DNA of 7,039 nt from Micrococcales bacterium (GTDB lineage: Bacteria; Actinomycetota; Actinomycetes; Actinomycetales; Dermatophilaceae): contig PMJN01000344.1 of assembly GCA_003157445.1 (NCBI GenBank), positions 1-7,039 on the forward strand, written 5' to 3'. The notes under the pieces were generated by a model. That model was not told the DNA's origin. It made no database searches and worked only from the letters and a program-made list of their open reading frames with translations. Every line of letters begins with the position of its first letter. Position 1 is the stretch's first letter. Of the stretch, positions 1 through 4,240 are shown one piece after another. A program made the position numbers and the translations under genes.

Positions 1-276
1 CAGCGGGGTCAGCTCTTTGGCGGGGCGGTTGAGGTTGTCGGTCGACAGCAGCCAGAGCGTGACCACCTCGACGCCGGCCTCCTGACACCATTCCAGCAGT
101 GGAGAGATGTTGTCGGCGCCCGCCTGGTGTCCCTGGGCGGTGTTGGCGCCGTTGGCCTTAGCCCATCTGCGGTTGCCATCGAGCATGACACCGACGTGGC
201 GCGGCAGAGGTTGCTGGCGCAGGGACGCAGCAAGTCGACGCTCGTAGGCGCCTAGCATCAAGTCACGCAGCCCCAA
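1..276 (-). CDS. uppS: Isoprenyl (cis-prenyl) transferase, UppS family, N-terminal part
   Basis: Cytoplasmic enzyme that condenses isopentenyl diphosphate in cis onto an allylic diphosphate to make short or long polyprenyl diphosphates for cell-wall lipid carriers. The 92 codons in the window contain the family's N-terminal signature: HVGVMLDGNRRWA (residues 27-39; Asp33 is the expected Mg/diphosphate-binding aspartate, DGNRRW the P-loop-like motif) and LLSTDNLNRP (residues 76-85). The frame is open to the left edge, so the gene is truncated by the window. The frame has no ATG near its beginning. I chose TTG at 274-276 because an AAGGAGG Shine-Dalgarno (283-289) lies 6 nt upstream; an in-frame ATG at 256-258 is the alternative. 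It is divergent from trhA, as Rv1086 is from Rv1085c in M. tuberculosis, which favours the short-chain Z-farnesyl diphosphate synthase subgroup by context. Product chain length cannot be read from this fragment. Confidence 0.9.
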   Translation of the reverse strand, partial: MGLRDLMLGAYERRLAASLRQQPLPRHVGVMLDGNRRWAKANGANTAQGHQAGADNISPLLEWCQEAGVEVVTLWLLSTDNLNRPAKELTPL

Positions 277-282
277 CGCACG

Positions 283-289
283 CCTCCTT
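283..289 (-). promoter_or_regulatory. Ribosome binding site deciding a TTG start of uppS
   Basis: AAGGAGG on the minus strand, 6 nt before TTG (274-276). It is the best Shine-Dalgarno in the area and supports TTG over the ATG six codons further in. Confidence 0.6.
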
Positions 290-364
290 GATCACTGCCC
301 TGAGTATCAACGTTACTCTGAATTTGGGTCGCTTCTTGGCGCGTACGATCGAGTGTCATCATAA

Positions 365-401
365 GTTACGCGATGGTAACTTACGGTTCCGTAGGTTACG
401 G
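365..401 (+). promoter_or_regulatory. Operator-like palindrome and TTACG repeat array upstream of trhA
   Basis: Three TTACG direct repeats begin at 366, 381 and 396, exactly 15 bp apart. Superimposed is a 24-bp inverted repeat (376-399): arms GTAAC/GTTAC and TACGG/CCGTA around a central TT, with 10 of 12 pairs complementary (only the T381/G394 pair and the centre fail). A further GTTAC at 365-369 pairs with GTAAC at 376-380. This is the form of a dimeric repressor site, for example of the TetR type. A possible -10, TAGGTT at 392-397, lies inside it, so a bound protein would block transcription of trhA. No regulator gene is in the window. Confidence 0.65.
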
Positions 402-408
402 TTGTGAC

Positions 409-1116
409 ATGAGCTCCGCACCCCACGAGACCGAACGCAACCCTCTGGGGGCGGCCGTTGCAGCCGTCTCGGCGGCTAAACCCAAGCTACGAGGCTGGAT
501 TCACGCAGGAAGTTTCCCGCTGGTCGTTGTCGCCGGCATCGTCTTGGTGGTCCTGGCCCCCGAAGGCAGGGCACGGATCGGGGCCGGCATCTTCGCCGTC
601 ACGGCCGCCATGTTGTTCGGAACCTCGGCGGTCTATCACCGCGGCACCTGGTCGGACGCGGTACGCGGCTTGCTCAAGCGGATGGACCACTCGAACATCT
701 TCCTCATCATCGCCGGGACCTATACCCCCTTCGCACTGCTGCTCCTTCCGCCAAATCAGACCCGCAGCCTGTTGCTCATCGCATGGATCGGCGCGATCTG
801 CGGCGTGCTGTTCCGCGTCTTCTGGGTCGGCGCCCCGCGTTGGCTCTACACACCCATTTATGTCGCGCTGGGCTGGGTTGCCGTGTTCTACCTCAAGCCG
901 CTGTATCAGGCCGGTGGGGCCGCCGTCGTGATCCTGATCGCGGTCGGTGGGCTGCTATACACCCTCGGCGCAGTGGTCTACGGGACCAAGCGACCCAACC
1001 CGTCGCCGCGATGGTTCGGCTTCCACGAGATCTTCCACGTGCTGACCGTGGCCGCCTTCGTCGTGCACTACATAGCGGTGTCGATGGCCGTCTACTCGTC
1101 CGGACCTCTGGCCTGA
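409..1116 (+). CDS. trhA: Hemolysin III / TrhA-type PAQR membrane protein
   Basis: Seven-helix integral membrane protein of the PAQR family (progestin/adipoQ receptors, bacterial YqfA/TrhA), linked in bacteria to membrane homeostasis; the 'hemolysin' name is historical. It is 235 aa from ATG 409. Hydrophobic segments lie near residues 33-50, 58-79, 98-114, 120-139, 148-163, 168-192 and 207-228. The family's metal-site motifs are intact: SAVYH (Ser73, His77), MDHSNIF (Asp93) and FHEIFH (His206, His210), with AGTYTPF at 102-108. An in-frame ATG at 373 would add 12 residues, but those codons are the operator palindrome. ATG 409 is therefore preferred, although it lacks a clear Shine-Dalgarno and may be translated from a very short leader. 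It is divergent from uppS. The array in front suggests repression, possibly by a lipid- or membrane-responsive regulator (inference). Confidence 0.92.
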   Translation: MSSAPHETERNPLGAAVAAVSAAKPKLRGWIHAGSFPLVVVAGIVLVVLAPEGRARIGAGIFAVTAAMLFGTSAVYHRGTWSDAVRGLLKRMDHSNIFLIIAGTYTPFALLLLPPNQTRSLLLIAWIGAICGVLFRVFWVGAPRWLYTPIYVALGWVAVFYLKPLYQAGGAAVVILIAVGGLLYTLGAVVYGTKRPNPSPRWFGFHEIFHVLTVAAFVVHYIAVSMAVYSSGPLA

Positions 1117-1410
1117 GCAAGTCATCTGAGTTGCGCAAGCGCAGTGGCTCAGGACCGGACAGCCACCTCAGGCCTACCGCCACGTTCCATGTTGGGCGAT
1201 AACCAAGCCCTGCACAGCAACACTGAACGGGGTCGCCGCCGGCCCTGGCAGACGCTGGAGGCATCGTGTTGGCGATTTGACCAGCACTTTCCCCGCCGGC
1301 TGGTTTGATGGCATCCGTCGGGGTCCGCCTCTGAGACCTGACAGGAGTCCCGCTCACTGCGGCCGAGGATGTTAAGAACGCTGCCCTTGACCCGAGCGAG
1401 CCTCTGGCGA
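1117..1410. other. Non-coding stretch between convergent trhA and VOC gene
   Basis: I find no convincing gene here: the open frames entering it are antisense shadows of trhA or lack family features and ribosome binding sites. It holds a nested inverted repeat just after the trhA stop (CTGAG 1126-1130 with CTCAG 1148-1152, enclosing TGCG-CAAG-CGCA at 1132-1143), and a weaker one (ACCAGC 1280-1285 with GCTGGT 1299-1304). Neither is followed by a T run. Mycobacteria have a DUF255/thioredoxin-domain gene (Rv1084) between these neighbours; no remnant of it is recognisable. Confidence 0.5.
1126..1152 (+). terminator. Possible hairpin terminator after trhA
   Basis: Outer arms CTGAG/CTCAG and an inner TGCG/CGCA stem with a CAAG loop begin 9 nt after the trhA stop codon. 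There is no U tract, so if it terminates it is of the U-poor kind common in actinobacteria. Confidence 0.3.
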
Positions 1411-1803
1411 TCAGCTGTTCTGTGGCGCCATCTGATACAGACCCATCAGATTGCCCTCAGGATCGGTGAAGTAGGCAGTAAAGCCCATCCCCCCACCAAT
1501 GTCCTGGCGCGGCCTTACCGTCTTACCGCCGAGCTGCTCGACCTTGGCCAACGCGGCATCGATGTCATCGACGTCCACGGTGATGACCGGGCCCTGGACA
1601 AGCTCGTTGCGCTCCGTCAGCCCGCCGCCGATGTAACCCGGCTCTGAAGGGCCCACGTTCTCGGTTGTCGGCCCGGTGGAAACCATCGTGTAGTTCATCT
1701 CCGGCATCGGCATAATGGTCCAGCCGAACGCTCCCCGGTAGAACGCCCGAGCCCGATCGCCGTCGTCAAAGGGAACCTCGAAGTGCACCACGCGACCGCT
1801 CAT
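1411..1803 (-). CDS. VOC (glyoxalase/bleomycin-resistance fold) family protein
   Basis: A 130-aa protein of the vicinal-oxygen-chelate superfamily: small cytoplasmic proteins that use paired beta-alpha-beta-beta-beta modules for metal-dependent isomerisation, dioxygenation or ligand sequestration. Two modules are visible. The first has VVHFEVPFDDGDRARAFY (residues 5-22) and AFGW (25-28); the second begins near 72 (PVITVDVDDIDAALAKVEQLGG) and ends with FTDPEGNLMGLYQ (112-124). His7 is the usual first metal ligand. The last ligand position, Glu in glyoxalase I, is Gln124, as in a large uncharacterised subgroup, so substrate and metal use are unknown. ATG 1803 is chosen for GGAGG 7 nt upstream; an ATG 15 codons earlier (1848) lacks this support. 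It lies 53 nt after the small membrane protein gene on the same strand, so it may be co-transcribed with mca. It has no equivalent in the mycobacterial block. Confidence 0.85.
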   Translation of the reverse strand: MSGRVVHFEVPFDDGDRARAFYRGAFGWTIMPMPEMNYTMVSTGPTTENVGPSEPGYIGGGLTERNELVQGPVITVDVDDIDAALAKVEQLGGKTVRPRQDIGGGMGFTAYFTDPEGNLMGLYQMAPQNS

Positions 1804-1850
1804 GACACTGCCTCCGTCTTCTCTGAATTGGCCGGCGCGGAGCCCCACGC

Positions 1851-1866
1851 CTTAGGTCAGCCTAAG
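1851..1866. promoter_or_regulatory. Perfect 6-bp-arm palindrome resembling part of a DtxR/IdeR iron box
   Basis: CTTAGG-TCAG-CCTAAG, 47 nt upstream of the VOC start codon; its loop includes the stop codon of the preceding gene. TTAGGTCAGCCTAA (1852-1865) agrees at 13 of 14 positions with the left part of the DtxR/IdeR consensus TTAGGTTAGSCTAACCTAA, but the last five positions do not match. It could be an operator for an internal VOC promoter, an RNA hairpin between two cistrons, or chance. Confidence 0.3.
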
Positions 1867-2084
1867 TCCGAACCAGCCTGGGTGCCACCCCCGAGATCGG
1901 AGGAATCGGGCTGGACGGGGCCTGCGCCCTCGGCTGCAGCCTTGGTCTCCTGCTCCTGGCGATAAGACATCCGGCGCAGCCGCGCATTCATGTTGCGCAT
2001 CAGGAAGTACAAGGCCACGGCAAGCAGGAAAAATGCCAGGAAGCCGCCCAGTCCGGCTGTAACATCGACGCTCTCGGGACTCAT
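1857..2084 (-). CDS. Small single-pass membrane protein downstream of mca (Rv1083-like position)
   Basis: A 75-aa protein with a short polar N-terminus, one hydrophobic helix (about residues 11-29, GLGGFLAFFLLAVALYFLM), then a strongly basic stretch (RNMNARLRRMSYR, 30-42) and an acidic, Gly/Ser-rich, probably disordered tail. By the positive-inside rule the C-terminal part should face the cytoplasm. Its ATG overlaps the mca stop as ATGA, so translation is probably coupled to mca and the two are made together. A small membrane protein next to mca is conserved in actinobacteria (Rv1083 in M. tuberculosis), but I know of no demonstrated function. A role in placing or assisting Mca at the membrane is only inference from position. 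Confidence 0.8.
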   Translation of the reverse strand: MSPESVDVTAGLGGFLAFFLLAVALYFLMRNMNARLRRMSYRQEQETKAAAEGAGPVQPDSSDLGGGTQAGSDLG

Positions 2085-3016
2085 CGGGCCTCTTTCCGTC
2101 CGTCATAGACGACATGAAGATCGCCGGCTGTCGCCAGCGCACTGGCTTCTTCGGGGGTGCCGAGTCCGGCGAAAAGATCCGACTCCGGCGCCTGGATCGG
2201 GACGTATGACACTGCCGCCTCGAAGTCCTCCGTGGGCCAGATCGCCATCTGCATCGCCAGTGGCACCTTGAACCAGGTTCCGTCAGGGTCGACCTGGGTG
2301 GCGTGGGCCAGCAGTGCCTGGTCGCGCACCCCAAAGTAACCGGCGCACTCAATCTTGGTGGTGATGGTGCGTTCGCCGCGGTCCTGCCATCGCGAGATCC
2401 ACTCCCCGTAGGGGGACTCGATCCCTGCCGCCTCCATCGCATCGTGGTAAGCCAAGATCCTGGCCTTGGTCAGCGTCTGGTTGTAGTAGATCTTCAGAGG
2501 CTGCCAGGGGCGACCGGCGTGCTGGTAGGCGCCGCGGTCGCCGGACGCGGCGAAGGCGGACATCGACACCGTGTGGCACATCACATGATCCGGGTGGGGG
2601 TACCCACCGTTCTCGTCATAGGTCGTCATGACGTGCGGCCTGAATTCCCTGATGACCCGCACCAGCGACTCGGTGGTCACCTCGATGGGCTCGAGGGCGA
2701 AACAGCCCTCAGGCAGTGGGGGCAGCGGGTCACCCTCGGGAAGGCCGGAGTCCACAAAGCCCAGCCAGGTGTGCTGGACACCGAGTATTTCCTGGGCCCT
2801 GGCCATCTCGCGACGACGCACCTCGGGCAGATTGCGCAAGATCTCCGGGTCATTCTTCAGCGCCGGGTTCAGGACATCACCGCGCTCGCCATCGGTGCAT
2901 GAAACCACCAGCACCTCGACACCTTCGGCCACATACTTGGCCATCGTTGCCGCGCCCTTGCTCGACTCGTCGTCGGGGTGCGCGTGCACCGCCATGAGTC
3001 TTCGAACCTGCTCCAC
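2081..3016 (-). CDS. mca: Mycothiol S-conjugate amidase Mca
   Basis: Zinc amidase that cleaves mycothiol S-conjugates of toxins into a mercapturic acid, which is exported, and GlcN-Ins, which is recycled to mycothiol. It is a 311-aa LmbE/PIG-L-fold protein. HAHPDDESSKGAAT (residues 11-24) gives the zinc ligands His13 and Asp16 and the general-base Asp15. Lys20 corresponds to Lys19 of M. tuberculosis Mca, where the paralogous deacetylase MshB has Ser, so this is Mca rather than MshB. TTYDENGGYPHPDH (131-144) supplies the third ligand, His144, and the conserved Tyr139. GFVDSGLPEGD (86-96) and the region HATQVDP to WPTEDFE also match Mca. The start is GTG 3016, with GGGAG 5 nt upstream. The C-terminus runs some 20-25 residues past the usual end at LFAGL. 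It heads an operon with the small membrane protein (ATGA overlap) and perhaps the VOC gene, and is divergent from the DUF4307 gene. Confidence 0.95.
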   Translation of the reverse strand: MEQVRRLMAVHAHPDDESSKGAATMAKYVAEGVEVLVVSCTDGERGDVLNPALKNDPEILRNLPEVRRREMARAQEILGVQHTWLGFVDSGLPEGDPLPPLPEGCFALEPIEVTTESLVRVIREFRPHVMTTYDENGGYPHPDHVMCHTVSMSAFAASGDRGAYQHAGRPWQPLKIYYNQTLTKARILAYHDAMEAAGIESPYGEWISRWQDRGERTITTKIECAGYFGVRDQALLAHATQVDPDGTWFKVPLAMQMAIWPTEDFEAAVSYVPIQAPESDLFAGLGTPEEASALATAGDLHVVYDGRKEAR

Positions 3017-3033
3017 GTGCGCTCCCGCTCAAC

Positions 3034-3062
3034 GTCATACCGGACAGTCGCTGTCAGACCGA
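3034..3062 (-). promoter_or_regulatory. Candidate mca promoter with palindrome in its spacer
   Basis: On the minus strand a -10-like TATGAC (3034-3039) lies 17 nt before the GTG start. At 17-bp spacing there is only a weak -35 (TCGGTC, 3057-3062). The spacer contains a perfect inverted repeat, GACAG-TCG-CTGTC (3043-3055, plus strand), placed where a bound repressor would exclude polymerase. The promoter is tentative; the repeat is certain. Confidence 0.35.
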
Positions 3063-3066
3063 CTAG

Positions 3067-3118
3067 GGTCCCAATAGTGGTCCAGTTGTGGGCCATAGTG
3101 ATCTGGACACTGGTCCCA
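3067..3118. repeat. Short direct and inverted repeats in the mca/DUF4307 divergent spacer
   Basis: ATAGTGGTC (3074-3082) and ATAGTGATC (3095-3103) are near-identical direct repeats exactly 21 bp apart, two helical turns. GTCCAG (3080-3085) and CTGGAC (3103-3108) form an inverted repeat. GGTCCCA occurs at 3067-3073 and 3112-3118, bracketing the others. Such clustering in a divergent promoter region suggests a regulator binding on one face of the DNA. Confidence 0.5.
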
Positions 3119-3180
3119 CGTCGATCCCGAGTAGTCATCCTCTCACCCACAATCGACTCTCACCCGAAAGGTCTTGCCCT

Positions 3181-3546
3181 GTGCCGATTCCCCACCCCGC
3201 CCCAGGCGACGCCAAGAGGTGGGTCGCCGCCACGATCGGTATTCTGCTGGGCTGCGTCCTGGCCGTCTGGTGGGGGCTGGCCAGCACAGTCGGCAAGCCG
3301 AGCTGGACGGTCATGAGCTATCGGGTCATCAATGACCGGACCGTGGACGTGACCTACCTGGTCAGCAGGCCGACCAGGCGTGATGTCACCTGCCAGGTCC
3401 AGGCCCTGGACCGCAGCTTCGGGACGGTCGGCCTGGTCGAGGTCCACGTCCCGGGCTCGCAGGCATCATCGGTCAGACGCACCACGAGAATCCGCACCAC
3501 CGCCCGAGCGGTCACCGGCGAGGTCATGTCCTGCACGATCGGCTGA
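3181..3546 (+). CDS. DUF4307 family membrane protein (Rv1081c-like)
   Basis: A 121-aa protein with a short N-terminal tail (PIPHPAPGDAKRW), one membrane helix (about residues 14-35, ending VWWGLAS) and an extracytoplasmic domain of some 85 residues, probably a small beta-sandwich. SYRVINDRTVDVTYLVSRP (46-64) and the two cysteines, Cys71 (DVTCQVQALDR) and Cys118 (EVMSCTIG), fit the DUF4307 pattern; the cysteines could form a disulfide outside the membrane. The start is GTG 3181, preceded by GAAAGG (3166-3171) at 9 nt spacing; the upstream extension of the frame to 3088 crosses the promoter repeats and is unlikely. It lies between mca and greA in the same arrangement as in mycobacteria. The function is unknown; I infer none beyond membrane anchoring. 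Confidence 0.85.
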   Translation: MPIPHPAPGDAKRWVAATIGILLGCVLAVWWGLASTVGKPSWTVMSYRVINDRTVDVTYLVSRPTRRDVTCQVQALDRSFGTVGLVEVHVPGSQASSVRRTTRIRTTARAVTGEVMSCTIG

Positions 3547-3554
3547 GCGAGGGC

Positions 3555-3572
3555 TCTGCCCGTATCGGCAGA
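3555..3572 (+). terminator. Hairpin just after the DUF4307 gene, abutting the greA promoter
   Basis: TCTGCC-CGTATC-GGCAGA, a perfect 6-bp stem with a 6-nt loop, starts 8 nt after the DUF4307 stop. No T run follows (AGATTGCT). It may be a weak terminator separating the DUF4307 gene from greA. It also covers the -35 zone of the greA promoter and could serve as an operator. Confidence 0.4.
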
Positions 3573-3576
3573 AGAT

Positions 3577-3585
3577 TGCTACGCT
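3577..3585 (+). promoter_or_regulatory. Extended -10 promoter for greA
   Basis: TGCTACGCT fits the extended -10 form TGN-TANNNT. There is no good -35 at 17-18 bp, as is common for extended -10 promoters. Transcription would start near 3592 and give greA a leader of about 125 nt. Confidence 0.45.
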
Positions 3586-3601
3586 GGATGAAACGCACCG
3601 G

Positions 3602-3643
3602 GGGTCTGGGCTCTACCGATCAAGAGATCGGGAACCCGGACCC
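3602..3643 (+). promoter_or_regulatory. Long stem-loop in the greA leader
   Basis: The outer stem is 9 pairs: GGGTC-T-GGG (3602-3610) with CCC-G-GACCC (3635-3643), all Watson-Crick except one G-U. An internal loop (5 and 3 nt) leads to a perfect 6-bp stem, CCGATC (3616-3621) with GATCGG (3626-3631), closed by the loop AAGA. It ends 73 nt before the greA start and leaves the Shine-Dalgarno free. It could be an attenuator, an RNA-stability element, the end of a short leader RNA, or a late terminator of the DUF4307 transcript. The downstream sequence TGCTTACTTG is only mildly T-rich. Confidence 0.65.
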
Positions 3644-3716
3644 TGCTTACTTGCATTGGGCATAGCGCTGTTCCAGCCGACCCGTTGCCAGTACCCCGCA
3701 CACCAAGGAGCTAGAC

Positions 3717-4211
3717 GTGACCGACACTGCGACGCCTGCTGCGAGCTACCTCACTCAAGAGGCCTACGACCGGCTCAGGGGCGAACTGAGCCAGCTTTCG
3801 GGTGAGGGCCGCTCCGAGATCTCCAAGAAGATCGAGGCGGCCCGCGACGAGGGCGACCTGAAGGAGAACGGCGGCTACCACGCGGCCAAGGAGGAGCAAG
3901 GCAAGATGGAAGCACGGATCCGTCAGCTGACCCAACTGCTGGACGGCGCCACCGTCGGACACGCTCCCTCCGATCACGGGATGGTCGAGCCCGGCATGGT
4001 CGTCACCGTCGAGCTGTTCGGCGATGAGCTCACCTTCCTGCTCGGCAGCCGCGAGATCGCCGGCAACGCCGATCTCGAGGTCTACAGCGAGAAGTCCCCC
4101 ATGGGTAAGGCCATCCTGGACCTCAAGGCCGGAGACGTGACCAACTTCCAGGCTCCCAACGGCAAGGAGATCGAGGTCAAGGTCCTGCGCGCCAAGCCAT
4201 ACGACGCCTGA
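3717..4211 (+). CDS. greA: Transcription elongation factor GreA
   Basis: Binds the RNA polymerase secondary channel and stimulates cleavage of backtracked RNA, rescuing stalled elongation complexes. It is 164 aa, the normal length. An N-terminal coiled coil (about residues 12-78) carries the tip motif EGDLKENGGYHAAKEEQ (45-61), where Asp47 and Glu50 match the acidic pair that positions the catalytic Mg2+. The C-terminal FKBP-like domain (about 84-164) includes VEPGMVVTVEL, SPMGKAILDLKAGD and APNGKEIEVKVL. The start is GTG 3717, with AAGGAG (3705-3710) 6 nt upstream. GreA of this form, with ENGGYH in place of ENAEYH, is usual in actinobacteria. It has its own likely promoter and a structured leader. 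It converges with the ABC permease gene, 25 nt apart. Confidence 0.97.
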   Translation: MTDTATPAASYLTQEAYDRLRGELSQLSGEGRSEISKKIEAARDEGDLKENGGYHAAKEEQGKMEARIRQLTQLLDGATVGHAPSDHGMVEPGMVVTVELFGDELTFLLGSREIAGNADLEVYSEKSPMGKAILDLKAGDVTNFQAPNGKEIEVKVLRAKPYDA

Positions 4212-4216
4212 TCCAG

Positions 4217-4240
4217 CTGATCGCCGCCAGCAGCGGTCAG
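4217..4240. terminator. Hairpin between convergent greA and ABC permease genes
   Basis: CTGA-(TCG bulge)-CCGC pairs with GCGG-TCAG around the loop CAGCA. It is a bulged 8-bp stem in the 25-nt gap, extending into the last codons of the permease gene. No U tract on either strand. It could act as a bidirectional terminator. Confidence 0.4.

Noticed and set aside
9..233. Minus-strand open frame starting with ATG at 233
   Set aside because: Out of frame with the cis-prenyltransferase signature on the same strand, which occupies the whole stretch; it shows no family features.
893..1357. Arg/Ser-rich minus-strand frame of 154 codons covering the end of trhA and the following spacer
   Set aside because: Composition is typical of an antisense shadow in high-GC DNA, it lacks a ribosome binding site, and half of it lies opposite the conserved C-terminal helices of TrhA.
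1369..1647. Plus-strand frame of 92 codons across the VOC gene
   Set aside because: Antisense to the well-supported VOC protein, with no recognisable domain or ribosome binding site.
2303..2902. Plus-strand frame of 199 codons
   Set aside because: Lies entirely antisense to mca; the sense strand carries every catalytic motif of Mca.
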